8,958 bases of DNA from Sandarakinorhabdus sp. (GTDB lineage Bacteria; Pseudomonadota; Alphaproteobacteria; Sphingomonadales; Sphingomonadaceae), in assembly GCA_025458465.1 (NCBI GenBank), contig JALOSK010000102.1, positions 1 through 8,958 on the forward strand, read 5' to 3'. Under the pieces are notes generated by a model. That model searched no databases. It had not been told where the DNA came from and saw only the letters and a program-made list of their open reading frames with translations. A program made the translations under genes and the position numbers. Of the stretch, positions 1-6,063 are shown in pieces (position 1 is the first letter of the stretch; each line of letters opens with the position of its first letter).

Positions 1-414
1 CGCAGCGACCGCATGGGCGTGCCCGCCCAGATCGCCGCCATGCGTGAACAATTCGTGCGCCACAGCCGCATCGCCATGTTCCCCGAAGCCACCTGCAGCG
101 ACGGCCGCCGCCTGCTGCCGTTCAAGGCGCCGCTGTTCGCCATGCTGATCCCGCCGCCGCCGGGCGCCACCGTGCAACCCGTGGTGATCGATGCCGACGA
201 AGCCGGGCGCAACCTTGCCTGGGTCGGCATGGAAACCGGCGCCGCCAACGCGTGGCGGCTGTTGTCGCGCCCCGGCACCTGGGCGGTGCGCGTGCATTTC
301 CTTGAACCGTTCAGCCCGGCAGACACACCGGATCGCAAGGCGCTTTCGGCGCGGGCGCGGGCGGCGATTGCGGCGAAATTGTCAGCAACACTGGGCGGGC
401 GGCCGGTTTCCTGA
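1..414 (+). CDS. Lysophospholipid acyltransferase (PlsC-like), 5' truncated by window edge
   Basis: This is the C-terminal 137 residues of a 1-acyl-glycerol-3-phosphate acyltransferase-type enzyme, which transfers an acyl chain to a lysophospholipid at the inner membrane. The frame is open to base 1, so the true start and the HX4D catalytic motif lie outside the window; the family is usually about 230-270 residues. The visible evidence is FPEATCSDGRRLLPFKAPLF at residues 38-57, which matches the acceptor-binding block FPEGTxSxGxxLLPFK. It is followed by VQPVVID and the AWVGMETG block typical of alphaproteobacterial relatives. The usually invariant Gly of the FPEGT block is Ala here. The gene ends tail to tail with the flavin monooxygenase gene, 7 bp apart. 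Family assignment is firm; the precise acyl acceptor (LPA or an ornithine-lipid precursor, for example) cannot be read from the fragment. Confidence 0.85.
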   Translation, partial: RSDRMGVPAQIAAMREQFVRHSRIAMFPEATCSDGRRLLPFKAPLFAMLIPPPPGATVQPVVIDADEAGRNLAWVGMETGAANAWRLLSRPGTWAVRVHFLEPFSPADTPDRKALSARARAAIAAKLSATLGGRPVS

Positions 415-426
415 TGCCGGATCAGG
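410..426. terminator. Short hairpin across two convergent stop codons
   Basis: CCTGAT (410-415) and ATCAGG (421-426) form a perfect 6-bp inverted repeat around a 5-nt GCCGG loop. The stem contains both the TGA of the acyltransferase and the TGA of the opposing monooxygenase gene. There is no T-tract on either side, so it is not a classical Rho-independent terminator. A bidirectional transcript-end or 3'-stabilising role is inferred from position only. Confidence 0.35.
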
Positions 427-1438
427 CCGTGCCCATCACCTGCACGGCAAACCGCTCCATCTCCTCGGCCTGCGGGCTCATCTGCAACAACAGCAGATCA
501 AGCCCGGCGCCTTCATAATCGGCGATGCGCTGCTTCAGCTGTTCCGGCGTGCCGACAAGATTGGGGCGCAGGCCGCGATTGGATACGGAATATTCCTGCA
601 ATTTCATCGTGCGTTCAAGCTGGGTGCCCTGCAACCACTGATCGAAATTGGCATAGCCGGCGGGCAGTTCGCCCACCGTGGTGATGCGTTCCAGCTCACG
701 CTGCGCCTCGGCCTCGCTGTCGCGCACGATGGCATAGGCGGCCATGCCGAACTGCATCGGCGCACCGCCCGCTGCGGCCCGCCGGGCCTGCATGTCGGCA
801 ATCTTGGTGGCCACAACATCCACCGGATCACCGTGCATCACATAGGCATCGCATTGCCCGGCGATCAGCGTCTTGGCCGCCTCGCTCTCACCGCCGGCAT
901 AGACGGTGGGACGCTTGACAGGCTTGGGCGCGCAGATCGCATCCTCGGTGCGGTAATGCGTGCCGGCGAAGCTGAAGCGATCCTCCCGCCACAGGCCGTC
1001 GACCACCTGCAGCCATTCGGCCGTGCGGGCATAGCGATCATCGTGCTGATCGAACTGCAAGCCATATTGGCGGGCCTCATCCGCCCACCAACTGGACACG
1101 ACGTTCAGCGCCAGTCGGCCGCCGGCGATCCGGTCGATATTGGCGGCGGCCTTGGCGAACAACGCCGGGTGATGGAAATTGGGGCGCACCGCCACCATCA
1201 GCTCGATCGATTCCGTCACCGCGGCCAGGGCGGCAGCGGTTGACCAGGCATCCAGCGCCGGCTGCTCGATGCCCTTGATGTCGTTGAGGTTGAGCTCGGC
1301 AATGAGGGTGAGATCATACCCCCAGCGTTCGGCGTTGATGGTCAGCCGGCGGGCATAATCCCAGCTCGCCTCCATGCCTTCATCGGCAACATTGCGCAGC
1401 CAGCCCCCGAACACCGGCATCCAGAAACCATAGCGCAT
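422..1438 (-). CDS. LLM-class flavin-dependent monooxygenase (SsuD/SfnG-like)
   Basis: This is a complete 338-residue protein of the bacterial luciferase-like family: TIM-barrel enzymes that use FMNH2 supplied by a separate reductase and O2 to oxidise small substrates. Recognisable blocks are the N-terminal strand RYGFWMPVFGG (2-12), RPNFHHPALFAKAAANIDRI (85-104), GGRLALNVVSSWW (106-118), HDDRYARTAEWL (132-143), APKPVKRPTVYAGGESEAAK (170-189) and LVGTPEQLKQRI (294-305). They most resemble the alkanesulfonate and dimethylsulfone monooxygenases, but substrate cannot be assigned from this. The start ATG shares its A with the TGA stop of the upstream ATP-grasp gene (TGATG), a classic coupled start, and this fixes the N-terminus. 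No flavin reductase, sulfonate transporter or sulfur regulator is in the window, so a sulfur-scavenging role is unsupported. The ATP-grasp partner instead hints at tailoring of a ligated small molecule or peptide. Confidence 0.9.
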   Translation of the reverse strand: MRYGFWMPVFGGWLRNVADEGMEASWDYARRLTINAERWGYDLTLIAELNLNDIKGIEQPALDAWSTAAALAAVTESIELMVAVRPNFHHPALFAKAAANIDRIAGGRLALNVVSSWWADEARQYGLQFDQHDDRYARTAEWLQVVDGLWREDRFSFAGTHYRTEDAICAPKPVKRPTVYAGGESEAAKTLIAGQCDAYVMHGDPVDVVATKIADMQARRAAAGGAPMQFGMAAYAIVRDSEAEAQRELERITTVGELPAGYANFDQWLQGTQLERTMKLQEYSVSNRGLRPNLVGTPEQLKQRIADYEGAGLDLLLLQMSPQAEEMERFAVQVMGTA

Positions 1439-2382
1439 CAGGCCGCGTGCCTTTTGCCGGCAGGCGCCACCTGGGCGCTGCTGCCGGTTTCGCGCAGCCA
1501 GCCCTCGATCCGATCCACAAGCGTCTCGTGCGGGTCCCAGCCCAGCACGTCCAGCGGCCTGGCCACGAAGTTGGACAGTGCGTTGATGTCATAGAAACGC
1601 GGCGTGCCGCAGCGATCGTCGATCAGCACCTCGATCCCACCGACATCGATCTGGGCAGCACGGGTGATCGCCTCGGCGGCGTCGCGCAGGGCTTGCGGCG
1701 GTTCGCTGGCCGTCATGGTGATGGTGGAGCCGGCCCCGCAGGCATCGGCCGGGCACAGATCGAAGGCGCCGCCGCCTGCCACATCAATGGCATAAAGATA
1801 GCGGCGATCCAGCGTTTCGATGCGGGTGATGGTGCCACCGCGCGCCGGCACATATTCCTGCACCAGCCGCACGCCATCAATGCTGGTGGGCACAGACGCA
1901 TCCGCAATCGCCGCCCGCAGTTCTTCGCGCGTGTCATAACGGGCGATGCCGGCGCCGGCGCCGCCAATATTGCCCTTCACCAGCAACGGAAAGCCGATGC
2001 TGTCTGCCGCGGCCAGCAGGTCCGCAGCGCGATGGACGACACGGGTGGCTGGTATGGCAAGGCCGAGCCCTGACAGCAATGCAAGCTGCCGCGCCTTGGA
2101 CGTGTCGATGGCCAGCGCCGCCGAACCGTTCAGCACACGGGCGCCGCGGCTTTCCCATTGGCCGATCAACGCACTGGCCCAGAAGATCGGATGCTCGGCA
2201 TCGCGCAGGAAGGCCGACATGGAAATCCGATTGAACACCAGTGGCGCCGGCGGGGCCGCCGCCGCCGGATCGAAGGCCGCGCCAGACTGGATGCGGCGAT
2301 ACGCAATCCCGCGCCGATCAAGCGCGGCAAACAGCGGCGCGAACCAGGTGGGATGTTCGTGGAAGATGGCAAGATCGGTCAT
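1438..2382 (-). CDS. ATP-grasp ligase, RimK/alpha-L-glutamate-ligase-like
   Basis: This is a 314-residue ATP-grasp protein, a class that forms amide or peptide bonds through an acyl-phosphate intermediate. The N-terminal part (1-85) is a pre-ATP-grasp fold with VFNRISMS at 49-56. Then come TSKARQL (94-100), LLVKGNIGGAGAGI (133-146: nucleotide-binding Lys136 and Gly-rich loop), VQEYVPA (174-180, adenine hinge) and GGIEVLIDD (248-256). The metal-binding segment is FYDINALSNF (263-272), DIN in place of the usual ExN. The reading frame extends upstream to about 2541, but that part is a Pro/Ala/Arg-rich string overlapping the ATPase gene. The ATG at 2382 begins MTDLAIFHEHP, a natural first beta-strand, and is preceded by a GGGATGG purine stretch. 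The gene is coupled to the monooxygenase by a 1-base overlap. The substrate pair is unknown; the RimK name is a family label, not a demonstrated glutamylation of ribosomal protein S6. Confidence 0.85.
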   Translation of the reverse strand: MTDLAIFHEHPTWFAPLFAALDRRGIAYRRIQSGAAFDPAAAAPPAPLVFNRISMSAFLRDAEHPIFWASALIGQWESRGARVLNGSAALAIDTSKARQLALLSGLGLAIPATRVVHRAADLLAAADSIGFPLLVKGNIGGAGAGIARYDTREELRAAIADASVPTSIDGVRLVQEYVPARGGTITRIETLDRRYLYAIDVAGGGAFDLCPADACGAGSTITMTASEPPQALRDAAEAITRAAQIDVGGIEVLIDDRCGTPRFYDINALSNFVARPLDVLGWDPHETLVDRIEGWLRETGSSAQVAPAGKRHAA

Positions 2383-2427
2383 GCCACCATCCCTATCAGG
2401 CCCCGAACCGGCCCGCGGCGCAGCTTT

Positions 2428-2445
2428 GCTTGGGGGTCGCCAAGC
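2428..2445. other. Hairpin between the AAA+ ATPase and ATP-grasp genes
   Basis: GCTTGG (2428-2433) and CCAAGC (2440-2445) form a perfect 6-bp inverted repeat with a 6-nt loop. They lie in the 94-bp gap between the ATPase stop and the ATP-grasp start. The gap also contains a looser GC-rich inverted match (around 2444-2468). Without a T-run this may be a weak terminator, a processing site or nothing. If it terminates, the ligase/monooxygenase pair would need its own promoter, which I cannot identify in the gap. Confidence 0.3.
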
Positions 2446-2476
2446 CCGGCTTTGCCGCAGCGGCGGGGCCGGCGCC

Positions 2477-3943
2477 TCAGGCCACGCGGGCCAACGTTGC
2501 GGTCTCGCTGGAGCCGGCGCGGCCGACGGTAAGATTGGCAAGGGCGAGGCTGACGAGTTCGGGCGTGAGGATGGGCACCGTGCCGCGGAAGTCGGCCGAA
2601 GCGATGATCTGTTCGATCAGGAAGCGCGGCTGGAAGGCGGCCAGTTCGAGACCGTGGCGCTCACAGATCTGGCGTTCGATCTCGCGCACCTGGCCGTCTT
2701 CGGCGGGCACGTTGTTGGCGGCGCAGACGCTCTTGAAGATGCGGCGCCAGGCTTCCGGCGACGGCGCGCCGATTTCCAGCTTGTAGGGGATGCGGCGCAG
2801 GAAGGCGCCGTCCATCAGATCGGCCGGGGCGAGGTTGGTGGAGAAGATCACCACCGTCTGGAACGGCACGCGGAAGCTCTTGCCGGTGGCGAGCTTCAGA
2901 TAATCCACCTTGTTTTCCAGCGGCACGATCCAGCGGTTGAGCAGCGCGGTGGGGGACACCATCTGGCGGCCGAAATCGTCGATCAGGAAGCAGCCGCCGG
3001 CCGCCTTCATGTGCAGCGGCGCGACATAGAAATTGCCGCCAGCCTCGTGCTTCAGGTCCAGCATTTCCATGGTGAGTTCGCCGCCCGCCACGATGAAGGG
3101 GCGGCGGCAGGGCACGAAGCGGCTGTCGGCGTCGTCACGCCACAGCGACGTGGTGAGGCGCGGGCGGCTGACGGCGCCGCCGGCCACCGGCCGATGCAGA
3201 TCCGGATCGAACACCGTCATCACCTGGCCTTCGACCAGCACGGCGTGGGGGATGTGGATGACCTGCCGGAACACGCGGTCCAGCCGCTGCGCGACCGAGG
3301 TCTTGCCGTTGCCGGGCGGGCCATACATCAGCACCGTGCGCCCCGAGGTGACGGCCGGGCCCAGCTTGTCGACAAGGGCATCGGCAACTTCCAGATCATC
3401 GAACGCCTGGCGCAGCCGCGGCACATTGACGACCTCGTTGGTGACCTTCTGCCGTTCCACCCAGTGCGTATAGACTTCCAACGGAACCGGGGCGGGCCCG
3501 GTGTAGGCCGAACGGGCCATCGCCTCGCGGGCGCGGGCCTTGCCGTTTTCGGTCAACTCATAGCGCATGGACAGCGCACCGCTGCTGGCGCCCAGCGCGC
3601 CCACCAATTGCCCGCGCACAGCCGATTCCAGCAGTTCGCTGACCACGCCCGGCGACAGCCTGAGCGCCGACGCCAGATCGGACACGCTTTCAGCCGGGCC
3701 CACGAAGATGAGCTTCAGCATCAGATCGATGAGGAAGGTTTCCGGCAGACCGGTGTCGGCGACGGTGCCCGGCTCGATCGGCACGCCATCGCAGAATTCG
3801 GCCAGCGCCTCGGCGGTGATGGCGCCGACGGCAACCAGATTGGGCCCAAGGCGCCCGCCTTCCTCGTGCTGGCGATCGACGGCGCGGGCGATGTCCGCCT
3901 CGCTCACCAGCCCGGCAGCCAGCAACAGTTCACCAATCCTCAT
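2477..3943 (-). CDS. MoxR-like AAA+ ATPase with an N-terminal MshEN-like domain
   Basis: This is a 488-residue predicted cytoplasmic protein. Residues 2-25 (R-I-G..LL..G-LV....I...V..Q) and 31-54 (R-L-G..LV..G-AI....L) are two 24-residue repeats separated by exactly five residues. That is the architecture of the MshEN/GspE N-terminal domain, known to bind c-di-GMP in some T2SS and pilus ATPases. Residues about 65-145 look like a winged-helix or linker region. The AAA+ core follows: Walker A GPPGNGKTS (208-216), Walker B CFLIDDFGR (318-326), sensor-1 FSTN (367-370) and arginine-rich FLRRIPYKLE (381-390), a plausible Arg-finger region. I chose ATG 3943 because it opens the first repeat directly (MRIGELLLAAG) and has a GGAGTGGGGTGG purine-rich stretch upstream; 24 further codons up to 4015 are open but look non-coding. 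It has no pilus or secretion gene beside it, so its client is unknown. ATPase assignment is firm, ligand binding inferred. Confidence 0.88.
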   Translation of the reverse strand: MRIGELLLAAGLVSEADIARAVDRQHEEGGRLGPNLVAVGAITAEALAEFCDGVPIEPGTVADTGLPETFLIDLMLKLIFVGPAESVSDLASALRLSPGVVSELLESAVRGQLVGALGASSGALSMRYELTENGKARAREAMARSAYTGPAPVPLEVYTHWVERQKVTNEVVNVPRLRQAFDDLEVADALVDKLGPAVTSGRTVLMYGPPGNGKTSVAQRLDRVFRQVIHIPHAVLVEGQVMTVFDPDLHRPVAGGAVSRPRLTTSLWRDDADSRFVPCRRPFIVAGGELTMEMLDLKHEAGGNFYVAPLHMKAAGGCFLIDDFGRQMVSPTALLNRWIVPLENKVDYLKLATGKSFRVPFQTVVIFSTNLAPADLMDGAFLRRIPYKLEIGAPSPEAWRRIFKSVCAANNVPAEDGQVREIERQICERHGLELAAFQPRFLIEQIIASADFRGTVPILTPELVSLALANLTVGRAGSSETATLARVA

Positions 3944-4014
3944 GGCCACCCCACTCCAATACGCAACGCATGACAGCCTTGATCGCAAGCAGATCGCCGC
4001 GATTCGCCATTCCA

Positions 4015-4044
4015 ATAATACGAATCGCCAATCACAAGCAACAA
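4015..4044 (-). promoter_or_regulatory. Candidate promoter of the AAA+ ATPase gene
   Basis: Read on the minus strand, TTGTTG (4044-4039) is followed after 18 nt by TATTAT (4020-4015). This is a good sigma-70-like pair in the AT-rich spacer, and it would give a leader of about 65 nt to the ATG at 3943. Inferred from hexamer match and position only. Confidence 0.4.
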
Positions 4045-4061
4045 GACGAATTTATTTCGAG

Positions 4062-4090
4062 TTGGAAAGTAAAAATCTCAACAGAATAAT
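4062..4090 (+). promoter_or_regulatory. Candidate promoter of hemB
   Basis: TTGGAA (4062-4067) and AATAAT (4085-4090) are separated by 17 nt and face hemB. A start near 4097 would leave a leader of about 155 nt that includes the AAACATGTTT palindrome (4102-4111). The palindrome could serve as a regulator site just downstream of the start, but this is speculative. Confidence 0.35.
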
Positions 4091-4252
4091 TACGAACATC
4101 TAAACATGTTTTTATTTCAGGTTAAATTTCCGGATTGCGGATATTGAACGCGATTGCCAGATCACAGGCAGTCGGGCACGACGGCGGCAAGGGAGACCGG
4201 CATCATCACGGGCATGGATGACAGGAAGCAGCGGGCGCTGTAATCCACCGCC

Positions 4253-5242
4253 ATGACTCGGTTTCCCCACACCCGCCTGCGCCGCACCCGCATGACCGCC
4301 TGGAGCCGCGACCTGCACCGCGAAACCAGCCTGTCGCCCGCCAACCTGATCTGGCCGCTGTTCCCCACCGAAGGCCACGATGTGGAAACGCCGGTCGGCA
4401 CCATGCCGGGCGTGTCGCGCCTGTCGGTGGACCGGCTGGCCAAGGCCGCGAAGGAAGCGGCGCGTCTGGGCATTCCGGCCGTCGCCCTGTTCCCGCACAC
4501 CAGCCCCGATCGGCGCAGCGAGGATGCGAAGGAAGCGCTCAATCCCGATAATCTGATTTGCCGCGCCATCCGCGCCATCAAGGATGCGGCGCCCGAAATC
4601 GGCGTGCTCACCGATGTGGCGCTCGATCTCTACACCAGCCACGGCCATGATGGCCTGCTGGGCGATGATGGCGAGATATTGAACGACGCCACGGTGGACA
4701 TGCTGGTGGGCCAGTCATTGAATCAGGCCCGCGCCGGCTGTGACATCATCGCCCCGTCTGACATGATGGATGGCCGCGTTGCCGCCATCCGCGCCGGGCT
4801 TGAGGCGGACGGGTTCCACAACACGCAGATCATGGCCTATTCGGCCAAATATGCCTCCGCCTTCTATGGCCCCTATCGCGATGCGGTGGGCAGCGGCGGC
4901 GTGCTGAAAGGCGACAAGAAAACCTATCAGATGGACCCGGCCAACGCCCGCGAGGCACTGCGCGAAGTGGCGCTGGACATCGAGGAGGGCGCGGATTCAG
5001 TGATGGTGAAGCCCGGCATGCCCTATCTGGACATCATCCGCGCCATCCGTGACGCCTTCGATGTGCCGGTGTTCGCCTATCAGGTGAGCGGCGAATACGC
5101 GATGCTGGAAGCCGCGATTGCCGCCGGCGTGCTCGATCGCAACAAGGGCGTGCTGGAAGCCTTGATGAGCTTCCGCCGCGCCGGCTGTTCGGGCGTCCTC
5201 ACCTATCACGCGCCGCTGGCCGCACGGCTGCTGGGGGCCTAG
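4253..5242 (+). CDS. hemB: Delta-aminolevulinic acid dehydratase (porphobilinogen synthase)
   Basis: This enzyme condenses two 5-aminolevulinate molecules into porphobilinogen, the first common step of heme (and chlorophyll or cobalamin) synthesis, in the cytoplasm. It has 329 residues, the normal length. Both active-site lysines are present: Lys199 in MAYSAKYASAFYGP and Lys253 in MVKPGMPYLD. Other hallmarks are the N-terminal TRLRRTR (7-13), APSDMMDGR (167-175), TYQMDPANARE (224-234) and VFAYQVSGEYAM (273-284). The metal segment DVALDLYTSHGHDG (121-134) has Asp/Ala/Asp where zinc enzymes have cysteines, so this is the Mg2+-type enzyme common in alphaproteobacteria. The ATG at 4253 is the first in frame after a TAA at 4241 and keeps the conserved PxTRxRR segment; the ribosome-binding site is weak. 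It stands alone, divergent from the ATPase, and its stop overlaps that of the opposing regulator gene in a CTAG palindrome. Confidence 0.98.
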   Translation: MTRFPHTRLRRTRMTAWSRDLHRETSLSPANLIWPLFPTEGHDVETPVGTMPGVSRLSVDRLAKAAKEAARLGIPAVALFPHTSPDRRSEDAKEALNPDNLICRAIRAIKDAAPEIGVLTDVALDLYTSHGHDGLLGDDGEILNDATVDMLVGQSLNQARAGCDIIAPSDMMDGRVAAIRAGLEADGFHNTQIMAYSAKYASAFYGPYRDAVGSGGVLKGDKKTYQMDPANAREALREVALDIEEGADSVMVKPGMPYLDIIRAIRDAFDVPVFAYQVSGEYAMLEAAIAAGVLDRNKGVLEALMSFRRAGCSGVLTYHAPLAARLLGA

Positions 5243-5251
5243 ATCAGCCCC
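5234..5251. terminator. Short inverted repeat at the hemB/response-regulator convergent overlap
   Basis: GGGGC (5234-5238) and GCCCC (5247-5251) pair around an 8-nt loop that contains the CTAG palindrome (5239-5242) holding both opposing TAG stops. No T-tract follows. It is a weak candidate for a bidirectional end structure, listed because the other two convergent junctions also carry inverted repeats. Confidence 0.22.
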
Positions 5252-5919
5252 GCCGCCGCCGCGCGGATCGCCGCTTCGGTGCGGTTGGTGGCGCCCACGG
5301 CCGATATGGCCAGCGCCGCGTGGGTTTTCACCGTGGCTGGCGACAGGCCGAGTTGCTTGGCGATGGCCTTGTTGGTGAGGCCGGCGGCCATCAGGCGCAG
5401 CACTTCGATCTGGCGCGGCGTGACCTGCAAATCGAGACGGCGGTTGCCGGTGGCGATGGCCAGCGCCGCCAACCGATCGGGCAGATAGCGCCCGCCGGCC
5501 AGCACCAGTTCGATGGCGGCGAGCAACAGCGGGGCCGCCGCCCGCTTGGGCACGAACCCCCAGATACCGGCGCTGACCAGTTCGAGCAGCAGTGCATCAT
5601 CGTCGCTGCCAGTCACGATCAGGATGCGCGCGCCGGGTGCGGCGGCCTGCACGCCGGCAATGCCCGCCAAGGGTTCGGCGCCGGGCATGGCCAGATCGAG
5701 CAGGCACAGATCAGGGCCGTGCGCCGCCTCGCTCCAGGCCTGCGGGAAGCTGCTGGCGGTCAGCACGTCGGCCGCCGGCCAGCGTGTGCTGATCAGCATG
5801 GCGAGGGAATCGCGCAACAGCGGGTGATCGTCGGCAATCAGGCAACGGGCCAGCGGCCGGGCGGCGGAAGCTTCATCGTAACGCGCCACGTGCACCCCCA
5901 ACTCGCCCGAACAGCTCAT
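5239..5919 (-). CDS. LuxR/NarL-family response regulator
   Basis: This is a two-component transcription factor of 226 residues. The receiver domain (about 24-142) has the acidic pair Asp30-Asp31 (LIADDHPLLRD), phospho-acceptor Asp75 (CLLDLAMPG), Thr103 (LIVTGSDDD) and Lys125 (FVPKRA). The C-terminal LuxR-type HTH (about 164-226) reads VTPRQIEVLRLMAAGLTNKA, then IAKQLGLSPATVKTH and NRTEA. All phosphorylation residues are intact, so it should be switchable. The start is uncertain: ATG 5919 has no purine-rich ribosome-binding site (it is preceded by CCCCCC), and GTG codons at residues 9 and 11 are alternatives that would still keep the whole receiver domain. It is divergent from the outer-membrane barrel gene, with a nested inverted repeat in between, and on the same strand as the histidine kinase at 8105-6861. 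The two are probably partners, but that is inferred from proximity. Confidence 0.93.
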   Translation of the reverse strand: MSCSGELGVHVARYDEASAARPLARCLIADDHPLLRDSLAMLISTRWPAADVLTASSFPQAWSEAAHGPDLCLLDLAMPGAEPLAGIAGVQAAAPGARILIVTGSDDDALLLELVSAGIWGFVPKRAAAPLLLAAIELVLAGGRYLPDRLAALAIATGNRRLDLQVTPRQIEVLRLMAAGLTNKAIAKQLGLSPATVKTHAALAISAVGATNRTEAAIRAAAAGLI

Positions 5920-5954
5920 GCCGGGGGGCTATAGGCTGGTTCGGCCGGCCCGGC

Positions 5955-5987
5955 CATCGCCCATGCGGTTCACCCGAACGGGCGATG
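5955..5987. promoter_or_regulatory. Nested inverted repeat between divergent regulator and barrel genes
   Basis: The outer arms CATCGCCC (5955-5962) and GGGCGATG (5980-5987) are perfect 8-bp complements. Inside them lie GTTC (5968-5971) and GAAC (5976-5979) around an ACCC spacer. The element lies in the 144-bp gap between the response-regulator start and the barrel-gene start. It could be a dimeric regulator's operator, or an RNA hairpin in either leader. I could not identify convincing -35/-10 hexamers for either gene here. Confidence 0.4.
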
Positions 5988-6063
5988 CGCCGCACCGCGC
6001 CGCGCGATAGACAGCGGCCAGCCTGCGAAACTTGGGTCGCCGGGCGCACAATAGGGGTAAGAC

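Larger units (their letters stand above)
3944..4252. other. AT-rich divergent intergenic region
   Basis: This 309-bp spacer separates the divergent starts of the AAA+ ATPase and hemB genes. Bases about 4010-4140 are strikingly AT-rich against a very GC-rich background, with runs such as TTTATTTC and AAAAATC. It contains two promoter-like hexamer pairs in opposite directions and a 10-bp palindrome AAACATGTTT at 4102-4111. The rest (4140-4252) returns to high GC and forms the hemB leader; I see no small ORF with a convincing ribosome-binding site and no recognisable riboswitch. The single minus-strand frame running from hemB into this region is a shadow. Confidence 0.7.

Noticed and set aside
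191..1243. 350-codon plus-strand open frame spanning the acyltransferase end and the monooxygenase antisense strand
   Set aside because: It overlaps two well-supported genes in other frames and reads as low-complexity Arg/Gly/His sequence with no motif.
422..1438. Naming the monooxygenase ssuD or sfnG
   Set aside because: The family blocks fit several luciferase-like subfamilies, and there is no sulfonate or sulfone gene context in the window to choose between them.
2383..2541. 53-codon N-terminal extension of the ATP-grasp ligase
   Set aside because: It is a Pro/Ala/Arg-rich string overlapping the end of the ATPase gene. The ATG at 2382 starts a natural fold and has a purine-rich stretch upstream.
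1946..3973. 675-codon plus-strand open frame covering the ATPase and the ATP-grasp 5' region
   Set aside because: It is antisense to two genes with clear catalytic motifs. Its translation is rich in His, Arg, Gln and Gly without recognisable domains, a typical by-product of GC-rich codon use.
4112..4648. 178-codon minus-strand frame overlapping the hemB 5' end
   Set aside because: It is antisense to conserved hemB codons and shows no family motif; only its tail enters the AT-rich spacer.
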